Assembly (NCBI GenBank): GCA_018066045.1
Contig: JAGHSD010000021.1
Location: 1 to 38,490 of the forward strand
Direction: 5' to 3'
DNA from: Candidatus Darwinimomas equi
GTDB taxonomy: Bacteria; Bacillota; Clostridia; Lachnospirales; Lachnospiraceae
Length of the DNA stretch: 38,490 bases
The notes beneath the pieces were generated by a model that was given only the letters and a program-made list of their open reading frames with translations, was not told where the DNA came from and did not search any database. Positions 7,234-19,800 of this stretch are shown piece by piece (position 1 is the first letter of the stretch; each line of letters opens with the position of its first letter). The position numbers and the translations under genes are program-made.

Positions 7234-7800
7234 TTATTCCGGTACCTTGTATGAATTTGAAACAATACCTGTGCCTTCTGGCAACTGAAGAACCGAAGAT
7301 CTCAGTTCTCCCGTCAAATTAACCATTTTGCCCGGAAGTTCTATTTTGTAGTTGTTATATTTAATGGCAATAAGATACGTTGTGCCCGGTTTGTCCACAT
7401 AGGACTGTCCGTATTCTTTGATCAATCCATCTGAATTTATTTTAAATCTGTGGTATTTATCACCAATATATTGTTCGCTGCAGGATTCCCATCTGATATC
7501 TGCTATCAAATCAATTCCTGATACTCCTGATGACAAGTATTTGTATCCATCCGCATTCCCAAATTCAAATCTGTATCTGAATCTCAATACATTATTGTCA
7601 ATTACACCCACTTTGCTTGAATATGTAAATGCATAATACAGTATTCTATATCCGCCGTTCTCCTTATCAAACAGAGGTACCCATCCATATCTTGATGATG
7701 TTGTCACGCGATCAGCTCCATCATCCATCAGTAAAATACCCTCTGCATCGCTTGGACTGCCGATAAGTCCCGGTGTCCTTATTAATCCAACTCCGCCGTA
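7234..7800 (-). other. C-terminal non-repetitive domain of the giant protein
   Basis: About 190 residues without solenoid repeats, rich in aromatic residues (for example FRYRFEFGNADGYKYL). The chain ends shortly after LPEGTGIV (7267-7284), which superficially resembles a sorting motif, but no hydrophobic helix or positive tail follows. I cannot assign a family; a carbohydrate- or wall-binding domain is conceivable. Confidence 0.5.
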
Positions 7801-10800
7801 CTTATTGGCAGCACTCTTATCAACTACATGACCGGAAATAAACGTGAATGATTTACAATCAACAGTATGTCCGTTCAGGTTGAACTCGATATCAGCAGCA
7901 TTCATATAATCCGTATCCGGATGAGATATATCCTTCAGCAATATGATCTGATCTCCCGGAATTGAATCATGGAACGCATATTCAAGTTTTTCGTACTTCA
8001 TATTCGTTCTTGTATTCTCAGCTTCCGCATTAACAGGATCATTGTAAACGACTTTATGCGGATACTTCGCTCTCGTTTTCTCATCCTTGTTTTCCGTACA
8101 GATATAATCTTTATCGCAGAAATCCGTCACATGCTCTTTATAAATTCCGCCTCTGAGGACTATCCTGGCATCACTGCCGGATGCTGACAGATGTCCGTAT
8201 ACTCTTGCTCCATCACTGAATATCTCGATGAGTGCTTCATCCTCTGCCTTAATATCGCCTGCTATGTCCACGCTCGGAGTTGCCCGATTTATATGAAGCT
8301 CTGATCCATACCCTGTTACGGATATCGCCACGGATTCATCCTCGGATGCAGTTGCAATCTTACCGTTGTACATATCAAGCTTCGCATAATCACTCAGGGA
8401 AATGCTTCCGGTCAATGTGTTTCCGCCTAAATCAAGCGATATCATATCTCCGCCTATCCTATTTACAGTTACATTTTCCTCGGTATCCTTAAGCAGTGTT
8501 ACTGCTGCTATATCCATAGGACGTACTCTGTATGAATAGATATCATCAAAAGGTGCCTGAAGCGAATTGTATGTATACTCTGTACCACTCTGTAATGTAA
8601 TCTTTGCAACCGGATCTTTGGCTCCGAGAGTCCACGGATAATCGGTCTTTGTAGACTTGTCCGTGTTCTCAACCCAGTCGGGTTTCTGAGGGCTCAGAGT
8701 GATATTGTATCCTGGCTGTTTACGCTTTGTTTCAATATCATTCTTTGTATCATCATCATATATACCGCTGTTTACATGCAGTTCCGGATTCCCTGACAAT
8801 ACTTCATAAACAATCTTTTTAAAGCTGCCCTCTTCATATACAGTCTCTCCGCCACCTGATTTCAGATTAATATCCGTATATGTTCCGCGATCACAGATCA
8901 GCTTTCCGCCATTCTGCTCTACTGTAAGACCGGTGTATTTTGCTCCGTTAAAAGTAAGCTCACCGCTTGCTTCAACTATGTTCAGACTATCAGTTCCCTC
9001 GATATTTACACCATGTCCGAGCAACAGACTTCCACCTTCAATACTGAACAGTTTTCCGCTTCCTGTAATAGTAGAATATGCGTTTGAATCATTTACAATC
9101 AACGGTACTTTCTGAGAACTTACTGTAATTGCAGCATTTGTCGGACTGTTTACAGTAATGGTATGCTTGTTTAGTTCAAAATAAACATCCGTTCTTTCAT
9201 CATCTGCATTAAATTCAACCCTATCACTGTCTCCTATCGTTATATCTTTCAGCAGCCAAATATTATCCGCATCTTCATCAGCGCTGGCTTTTTCAAATGC
9301 TTCTTTAAGTGATGTATGATATGTATCGGGTCTTGCTATTCCATCTATTACCTTGTAACTCACATATGCAACCGGATCCCCGAGTGTCCACGGATACAGA
9401 TCTTTTGTTAAATCATCTGTATTTGTTACCCATCCCGGCTTCAATGGATTCAGAATGATATTGTATAATAGTGCTCTCTTGGCTTCGATATACTCCTTTG
9501 TAAAGTCATCGTATACACCTCCGTTGATAGAGCATACCGGAGAGGTATTCTGAGGTTCATAGATAATATGTGCATACTTTCCGTCTGTTAATGTAATGCT
9601 GCCTGCCGACGGCTCCAGTTTAAGAGCAGTAAATGTTCCCGACTTAAACTCAGTATAACTGCCGGGGCCGTTCTGCTCAAATATCAAATCATCTGTAATT
9701 CCTTTGATGCTGATACTGTCAGCAAGTGTCAGTTCTGCTCCGTTATCAAACAGTCTTCCGGTTCCTTCTATCTCACCGTTTTTAACAGTAATATCGATTC
9801 CCTGGCCTACCGTGATTGCAGCCCTCAGAGACTCTGCTGTCAATCCTATTGAGAGTGTATGTGTACCGAGGTCAAATGTATAATTCTTCGTTCCCGGGAT
9901 ACCGTCTAACTTTTGTGCGACAGCCTCTTCTCCTGTTACTATCTGTGCATCCTTAAGCAGAGTGATCTGATAAGTAATCTGATAAGCTGCTGCATCCGCA
10001 TTGGCTGTATCAAATGCAGCTTTAACAGATGCATGATATGTCGGATTCTTTACTGCTCCGGTCACATCCGCAAGATAGTCAACCCTTGCGACAGCACCGT
10101 CCCACTTTGCATAGAGCCAAAGTGGATTCGGGTCTGTATCAGCGATAGTGCGGGTTTCAAAAATCCACTTCTCACCCCAGTCCGGATTACCTGCAGCGTC
10201 TTTGTTTACTGTTCCGTCTTTGGTGTACCATGCATCGAAGGTAACTCCTTCTTTAGTCATGGCTGCTGGTTTTATTACTCTTTCACCGATTGAAACAGTC
10301 TGATCTTCTGGTGCAGGTGTGCCACCCTTGGCATCGAATTTAACTACTCTGCCCCTGTCGATCGTCCACGGATGAGATGCCAGACCTGATTTCTTCCAAC
10401 AGTAACCTGCGGGAAGTCCTACATTGTCAAATGCAGTCTTGGCCTTCTCTGTATAGAAGCCTCCGGTTATATTTAGTTTGTCCTCTTCTGATGCAGGCTT
10501 AGGAATATTAGTTCCACCCGAAATATAACCTCCGGTGATTCCACCGGTGATTTTACCGGTCTGCGGATTATTGACATAGACAACATTTCCGTTATCACCA
10601 CCAGCTTCTACAGTTCCTCCGCTTATACTAAATGCACCATATTGATTAAAGCTGATAACATTTGTGGCGGCTGTTATTGCTCCAGCGGTAATATTGACAC
10701 CACCGCCTTTTTGAGTCTGCGAGTCATCATTTACCTTAAAGGCAGTCTTTAATGAGTATATCGTCCCCGCACCCTTGACTGAAAGTGTAGATCCACTGTC

Positions 10801-13800
10801 AACAGTAAACACTGCAGTATCTACCAAATGTTCTGAGATATCGTAATCTGCAAGATTCAGGGTCATGTCATTTTTGACATCATATGTCCCATACGGCTGA
10901 CCTGACACCGGTTGTGCATTCAGTGAAGATATAAAATTATCCAACAGTTTCACGCTGATAGAAACATCGATATAGTCTCCGGCTATTCCGTATATCGCCT
11001 TATTCGCCTCGTCTAAAGCCTCTTTAAGAGTCTTGTAATCCTTATCGATCACGACTTTGATCGGCTGATCCACCTCGGTTTTCAGTTTGCCTTCGATCTT
11101 GAGATGAACTCTATCCTTCCAGTTTGCCTTCAGATTATAAGGCTTATTGATTACTGTGGTTTCGAAATTGAAATCTGCGTTTCCGTCCTTCCAGCTTGAC
11201 AATACATAATTCTTGTCGATCGGAGTATACTCACTTGGAACCGGCTTTCTCGCTTTTCCTCCTTCATCTATCCACTGAGCATCCGGAACTTTTGAAGTTA
11301 TCTTTTTAGCATCTGTGTTTCCTGTGTCGAATGTAACCTTATACCTGTATTCTGCGGTAAACAGAGTATCCTTACTTGCTGTATAGGACTCTCCGCCCTG
11401 ATACAGAAGATTATTGGCATCACATCTCCACCCCTTGCATTCACTTCCGTTGCCCTTATTTGGACGCGCTTCAACAGTTATGACAGTTCCCTTGGGGACA
11501 TAAAATGCCTCCGGTACCGCAGATCCACCCTTGGAATCATATTCTATCCTGACCATTTCATCTTTAGGCTTATTTCCTTTTTTGCTGTTAAACAGCAGTT
11601 CGAATAAACCAGCTGTTATTGCAACAGCTGCAATAGTACATCCGGTGATAGCCAGCGTTTTCAGACTCACCATCGTCTTTGCCTTTAATAAAGCATATGT
11701 TACTGTAACCGTAATAGCTGTACCGGCAGTGATGACAAATATCTCTTTAAGTGCTTCCAGTGATCCGTGGTTCCAGTTGATATTTCCTCTCGCACTACCC
11801 GGATCTATCGCATAGTCTCCCTCACTGACACAGGTACTGGCTTCTGAAGCGCAGTCGAATTCGTCAACGCCCTGCATCTTGATACCACAGTCTTTGCCGT
11901 TGATGGTCGAATTATTAAGTTTCAGATCGACCTTTCCTCCGGTTTCCGGAGTTCCATATTCTGCTTTAAATGAATTGATACCATCATTTGTGGTTCCGGT
12001 TATGCGACTTCCGCCCTCGACCTTCAGTGTGACTGTCTTCGCTGCTCCTGACCCTGAAGCTGACGGGTTTACGGTTATTCCTGTAGTACCGGTTACCGTA
12101 GATCCTGTCACTGTCATCGCTCCGCCATCAACGCTCAGGGCTGCAGCGGCAGCGCTTGTAACAGTAAGACCACTCAATACTACCGTTCCGTCTTTGGTCT
12201 TTACAGCTGTACCGGCATTATTGATGACTTTTCCGTTTTTGACCGTTACATCTCCGCCCGTAATCTGAACAGCGCCCGAAAGCCTGCTTGCCGGATTTGC
12301 AGTGATGGTATGTCCGCCAAGATCAAGTATCAGTTTTTTGCCGGTTATCACGATCGGCTCATATACCGTTACATTATCAAGAACTTTAACTATCTCTCCC
12401 GGTAATGCCGCATCTACTGCATCCTGAATAGAAGAGAAGCTTAACTCCTTTCCGTCCCTTACTATCTTAGCGACTCTGTCTCCCCATCTTGCATAGAGCG
12501 TCATACCGGATGTGACCGCGTCACTTCCGAAGTTCCACTTTCTTCCCCAGTCAGGTGCTCCTGTTGCAGGATCCAGCGCGCCGCTCTTTGTAAACCATCC
12601 GTCAAAAATCTTTGTATCTGAAGGCTTATGAGCAAATTGCGGTTCTTCTTCTTTTGTGATTACATGACCGTGATCATAATATCTTACAAGATCCGCCGTA
12701 GAACCGCCTTCGAAGGTTCCGCCGTTGCCCTTAAATGTAACCGCATAATTATTGATACCTACAGAATAACGATATATTGCACCCGCACCATTATCTATAA
12801 CTCCGTATCCATCGTGCAGCATTCCCATGTGGCCGATCGTCCTGCCCGGATACAGCGATGATGCATCGTTCGGAGATATGCTGAAGCTTCCTCCGGTTAT
12901 ATCTCCTGCAACACCTGTCAGTGAAGATATCTGAGTAATATCATACCTCACAGCACCCTGGAAATTACCGCCTGAGATTATGATGTCCTTGCTTGTTTCA
13001 CTGACAAACTTGACCTCCAGTGCAGAACCGCTATTGTTATTGATACTTCCGTTCTTATCGCTGCTGCTGTCAAGTATACTAATCTTTCCTGCAGACTGAA
13101 CTGCCGGAGCGCTTCTGTTTACAGTAATACTCTTACCGTTCAGATCAAGTGTTATATTTCCTGCAAATTCAAGTGTCTTTGCAGTCTGTCCTGAAAGCGG
13201 ATAGCTGTTCTCAAGCTTCAGTGTGCCGCCCGTATGCTCATACGCATATTTAACGGCCTTTTCAAGATCGTTGAATGCCAGTGTCTTTGTACCCACTGTA
13301 TATATAGCCGCCATATCTGAACTGCTGATTACCTCATAAGGATATGTACCGTCTTCAGTTCTATTCAGCCATACATATCCATCAGCAAGCTTCACAGCTG
13401 TTCCATTTACAGAAGCATATGCCTCACTGTCATACAGACCTCCTGCCAGAGTGATATTTCCGGTCTTTTCCTGAGATGCAGCTGCACTCATAGCGCCTCT
13501 GATTTTGCCTGCGATTATCTCTGCATCACCCTGTCCGACAGATATTGAACCGCCCTTGAGACCGGTATTGTTGATAAGCCCGTATGCCGTCTTATCAGCT
13601 GAATCTGTTATCGTCAGCTTTCCGGAACCTGATTTACTGATGAGACTTCCACGGGCTATAGATCCTGTCAGATTCTTACCTTTCAGATCCACAGTCAGTC
13701 CTGTCTCCAAATCAAATGCAAGCGTTTCATTTATATCGCAGTTATCCAGGAGTGTAAGAGCAGCCGTTCCCTCTGTAAATGCATTTGCTGCTGCCACCGC

Positions 13801-16800
13801 ATCAGCGATAGAATTATAATTCTTCGTTTCTCCCGCATGTTCAAGAGCTGCCACGGCATGTGACCACTTTGCAAAGAGCTCTACATCACTCTTAATCTCA
13901 TTATCAAAGCTCCACTTGGTTCCCCAGTCACCTGTCGATCTTCCGTCCTTCTCGAACCATCCCTCAAACGCCAGATCCTTAACATACGGAGTCACCTCTT
14001 TTGCCTTCTGTCCGTATTCTACGGGCTGCGGATTAACTGTCACATCCTTATTGAGCGTGTTAAATGTTACTGTAAACTTCCTGATGCTTACCTGCTTCGG
14101 ATAAGCAGTCTGCGTCTCCGTATCAGTATTGTCTGTAACTTCGTATCCTTCTTTCAAGTATCCTTCAGAACTGATTACTCCGGATATCTCTTTTTTACCC
14201 GGTGCCTCGCTGTAGATACCACCGTAGATATCACCTGCAGGCTTCTGTCCCTGCTGAACATTTTCATAAACTATGCTGCCCTGATATCTTCCTGAACCTA
14301 TGCTCAGTTTCTTTGAAGGATCGCTCATACTGATCACTATTCCTGATGATGCAGTATTGCTTAAGCTTCCTTCCGCTTCTGTTCCGTCCACTGAACCAAC
14401 TCCTGTTTTGCCGTAAACAGTGAGATTTGCTCCGACAACAGATATAAGCGGCTGTCCGGCAACACTACCACTCAGTGCATAATCGTTAAGGTCTATCTCG
14501 ACATTCTTATAAAGAACATATGATGTATTCTTCTCATAGTTATTAAGAAGTTGCAGGATTCCTTCATCCTTTGTATTTGCAAATGTTACCGCATCTTCAA
14601 ATGTTGCAAAGTATTCTGTATGTTCAATCTGTTCTCCGCCCTGGCCTTCAGTCATCCATGTATATGAAGCAACCTTATCAGCATCATGTACTACGGCATA
14701 CGGATAATCCTCGGAAGTTCTGTATATCCAGTCGGAATTCTCAGCCAGAGTGATATATGTTCCCGTACTCTTTCGGTCATATTCACCGCCATTCAAGGTG
14801 ATAGTCGCATGAGCTGTATCAAGTGAACCTGTTGAGAAAGCACCCTTGATCTTGCCTCCGTTTATCGCAACCTTTGCACTCGAATTTCTGGAGCTATCAT
14901 AATATACAGCACCTCTCCTGCCGGTTATATATCCTGATGCAATAGTCAGTGATCCGTCTGCGATGCTGATAGCATCTCCTGATTCATTGCTGTTTTCTAT
15001 ACGTCCTGTCGTGACTGTGCTGTCTTTGAGGATCAGATGTCCCTTACCCAGAATCCTAAGCAGAGCACCCTCTGTATTTCCTGTTATATCGTATCCGTTA
15101 AGATCAAGTGTAAGCTCTGCTTTCTTATCATTGAATTCACTCCATGTATGCTCTCCTGCCGGTATATCGACATTTGTCATGAGCTTCAGTACTGCATCCG
15201 GATATATTGCTTTTTCTGCCGCATCTTTTGCCGCATCTGACAGGTTTTCATACTGCTTTACTACAGTCTTGCCCTCAGCATCAGTATATGATACCTCTGC
15301 CAACGCATCTGCCCATGCTGCTCTAAGTGTCAGATTTTCTGTCACTACATCCGTATCAAAGTTCCACGGTTCATCACTCCATGTCTGCTCATCAATCTTT
15401 GCATACCATCCGCCGAGAACTTTATCCGTAAATGAAGCTTTCGGACGAATATCCTGTCCGATAGTCTTTCCATATTGAACTGTTACTGATGAAGGACCGT
15501 CAAGAGTACCGCCGTTAGCATCATATGTAACCTCATAGCTGGTTTCACTAAGTAGTACTACCCTATATGGATATGCATTCTTAGTAGTTGCATCCGTATT
15601 GTCAGCAACACCATATTCCGGATTGATAAATGTCTTTTCCGGCTTATCACTGTAGATACCACCTTTGATTGCACCGGTATATCCATCAGCTATTCCGCCT
15701 GCTCCCTCATATGAAAGCTTACCCTTTATCTCTCCGCCTGATATCTCAAGCTTCATACAGTTATTCCAGAATCCTGCTGCTATTCCATCAGTGCCTGCTA
15801 TGATTCCGTCAGCGGGGGCAGTTATAGAACCGCTGATCATCTTGATGCCGTCGTAGTTGAAATCTGACCATATTGCATTGTATCCTTCGATTGCAACACC
15901 ATCTATGATAAGTGTATCATCCTTTACAGTTTCATCTCCAAACAGTGCAACTGCATATGAATTACCGGATGTACTGTTGTTGATGATTCTTCCTCTTGCG
16001 GTATCACCCGTTGAAGAATCTGTGATCTTAAGACTCGTTCCGTCTACCCTGATTACACAGTCTGTCAGGCTTCCTGAGATATTCCGTCCATTAAGATCAA
16101 GCGTGATATTCTTATCTATAACAATTGTTGACGCTGCCTCTACAGTCTTATAAAGTGTTACTGTATCTGTATCTGCATCTGATGCTGACGCGAGAGCTGC
16201 AGTCAGACTCGTATAGTATTCCGGCCTGGTCAGTCTTGTTGATATGATACTTGCTTCTGCCTCATCCCACTTAGCGTGGAGAGTTATTTCTGCAGTTACG
16301 ATATCTTTTTCAAAGTTCCACTTTTCTCCCCAGTTTCCTGATGTTGTTCCGTCCTCCTTGAACCATCCGCTGAATACCCATCCTTCAGCATAAGGTTTCT
16401 GTGGCTCAACAACCTTGGCACCATATTCTATTGTCTGTGGCTCAACTGTTACACCGTCTTTATGGGTGTGGAATGTTACCGTATACGTATTGGTGGTCCA
16501 CTTAGCATACAGAGTTGTATCCTTTGTTATGGTATCTCTTTCGAAGTTCCACGGTTCTCCCCAGTTTCCTGATTCAGTTCCATCTTCTTTGAACCATCCG
16601 TCAAAGGTATATCCTTTTTCTGTCGGATCTTCCGGCTTTACGACTTTGCCGCCGTTAGCCACATACTGAACATCATAATAAGTGTCTCCATGTCCGTTCA
16701 GTTCAAACTCAACTCTGAAGGCCTGTCCTACCGTGTATGGATAGGCTATCTTTGTAGCTTCATCTTTATTATCCAGAACACCATAGCCTTCCGCCATATA

Positions 16801-19800
16801 CGAACGTGCAGACTTGTCGCTGTAATATCCGCCTGTGATATTACCGTGATTGGTCATTGATCCTGCACCTGCATACTCTACAGAACCCTTGAAGTATCCA
16901 TCGCTGATGTTCAGTGATACAACGCTGTTCCACCATGAAAGTGATGTACTGTACTCAATACCTGAAGCACTTATATATCCACCGCTGATATTGAGAGTAT
17001 GATAATTCCAGTCGGAAACCACTCCGTTATAACCGGATATCGTTCCGCCTGTCATAGTGAATGCGTATTCATTTGTTTCATCATCAGCAGTCAGGATGAC
17101 AGCATATGAGGCAGGATCAGTGCTTGTATTTTCTATCTTTCCTTCCTTGCTGATGGATGTATCTGTAACGGTAAATCCAGCATTTTCAACAGCGATGATG
17201 TATCTGTCATCATTTCCCGACAGAGTCTGACCGTTCAGATCAAGAGTGATGCTGTGATTTACGGTCAATGCTTCCGTCACTTCAAACGGTTTAAGGAGCT
17301 TTACAGTATCTCCATTCTGTGCTGCCGCAAATGCTTCCTCAGCAGTTCTGTAATATGTCGTATTCTGTGAATCAATAACAACAGCCGCTGCCTCTGACCA
17401 CTTTGCGTGGAGAGTTACTGCTGCGGTTACGGTATCATTTTCAAAGCTCCACTGATCTCCCCAGCTTCCTGACTTTGTTCCGTCTTCTTTGAACCAGCCG
17501 TCGAAGAGATATCCGATTTCTGACGGAATTGGCGGTTCTGCTATCTTACCGCCATGTGCCACAGACTGACTTGCAATCTGTGCGCCGTGTTCATGCATAT
17601 CAAAGGATACTTCATACTTATTCTGATCCCACTTTGCGTGGAGAGTCATATTACTCTTTACAGGATCTGTAGTGAAGTTCCATGCATTATCAAACGATCT
17701 GTCCTTGAACCAGCCTCCGAATGTGTATCCTTCTTCCTGCGGCGTCTCAGGCTGTTTAGCCATCTCACCGTACGGAACTGACTGAGTATCGATCTGCTCA
17801 CCATGTCCGTTCATATTGAAGTAGACATTGTAGTTTTTCTTAGCCCACTTTGCGTAGAGAGTCATATCCGACTCTACAGGGTCCGTATCAAAGTTCCATC
17901 TGTTCGCACATTCAGGCTCCCTGAACCAGCCTCCGAATTCATATCCTTCTTCAGATACTGCCGATGGAGTCGATATGGTTGCCATCGGAATCACACTCAG
18001 AGTTGCCGGCTGTGGTTCTCCGTGTCCCTGAAGGTCAAAGCTTACTGTATAGTACCTCTCGTCAACTATGAAAGGATATGTTTTTTTATCTTCGTCGGTA
18101 TTTTCATAGAAGCGGGCCTGAGTTCCCTCCGCCAGATACTCTGAATAGTCTTTATTGAATTTACCGCCGATTATACTGAGTTTCGGATTCGCACCCATCT
18201 CGCTGATATTCCAGCGTCCTCCGGTAATAACTGCCCTATGGTTATTAAGGTCGAGTGCTCCTGCGAAATCTATGCTCTCTGCAAACTCAACTCTGCCAGA
18301 TCCAAAAGTATCCATATACAGATTTTCGATAGTAGCTCTTGAAGCGGAACTGTTGTCAAATTTAGCAACGGAACCGCTGGCGATACCTATAGTACCTATA
18401 GTACCTATAGTACCTATAGTACCTATAGTGCCACTCGTAGTTGTCGTGAATGTGTGTCCTGCCAGATCTATCGTTACGGTATATCTGTGTGATTCTTCGT
18501 CTCCTATATAAACGCTATCTTCTAATGATACCGCGTCGAGTAATGTAATCGTCTCAGTCCTGTCTGCATCTGCCAGTGCATCCCTAATGGTACGATAGTA
18601 AATCGTATCATTATTTACTCTTGATATATTTGGTACACTTGCAACACATATTGAAATATTATCTACTGACCACGGATATACTGCATCTTTGACATTCCTT
18701 ATTATTCCCTTGCCGGTTTTGATAGTTGCAAAGGTCTGGTCAGGTGAGAGATTATAGTTTCCGCCATTAATATTTATTTTACAATTGCTGTCAGCTGAAC
18801 TTTTCCCCTTCCAGCTTCCCAGTTTGAAGTTGCCTCCTGTTACATCAGCTGTGTAGTTATTATGAGTGTTATCATCATCATACATCCAAGTATCAAGTTC
18901 AAAATCACCGGAGCTGATGCTCAGCTTCTGGTTGCTTCCGTTTCCATTTGCAGAGATAATTGTGTGTCCCTTATGGAATCCTCCGTTTATTGTCAATACA
19001 TCCTTATCACATGATAACGCAGCTATTCTGTCTCCATACGTGTTGACATTATTAAGTACAAGTGAAGTATTATAGGCATTCAGCCAGAACAATGCCGTTT
19101 TGTTATTCTCATCTGCGGAGCTGACGGTTCCGTTCTGAATAGTGATTGTCTTGCCCTCACCGTGTACAGTCGGAAATCTTGACACAAGTGTCTTACCGTT
19201 AAGATCTATCGTAAAGGTCTTATCAAGATTCAACTGCTCACCTGTCGCTGAATCACCTCCGACTACGATTCCGTCTTTTAATACATATACGGTAGACCCA
19301 TCAGATGCCTTATTTACCGCTTCCGAAAGTGAAGCAAAGTATATTTTCTCTACCGACCCGTTGTTTATCCTGTATGCTTCTGCCTCTGTCCACTTTGCGT
19401 GAAGAGTTATGTCTGCTGTTACAGTATTTTCTTCAAAGTTCCACTTTTCTCCCCAATCCGAACCGGTACCATCTTTTGTGAACCATCCGTCAAACAGATA
19501 ACCCTCCGCTGTCGGATCTGCCGGTTTGGTTATATTGCCGCCATGTGCCACAGACTGACTTGCGATCTGTGCGCCGTGTCCATGCATATCAAAGCTGGCT
19601 GTATATTTTTTGATAGTCCACTTGGCGTAGAGAGTCATATTACTCTTTACAGTATCTGTATCAAAGTTCCATCTGTTTTCACATCCGGACTCTTTGAACC
19701 AGCCATCAAATGAGTAACTTACATCTGACGGAGTTGCCGGAGCTGCAAATGTATATCCGGCTCTTGCTTTCACAGGAGCTATCTCCCCGCCATGACCGTT

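Noticed and set aside
7267-7284. LPEGTG near the C-terminus of the giant protein as an LPXTG anchor
   Set aside because: The residue spacing does not match LPXTG and only about ten residues follow, none forming a membrane segment.
10555-10569. NPQTG in the giant protein as a sortase signal
   Set aside because: It is internal, far from the C-terminus, and is not followed by a hydrophobic helix and basic tail.
11531-12268. Plus-strand frames (11531-11815 and 11879-12268) opposite the giant gene, with hydrophobic-looking translations
   Set aside because: They mirror the low-complexity and membrane-like codons of the sense strand. Many similar plus-strand frames occur along the whole repeat array, as expected for shadows.
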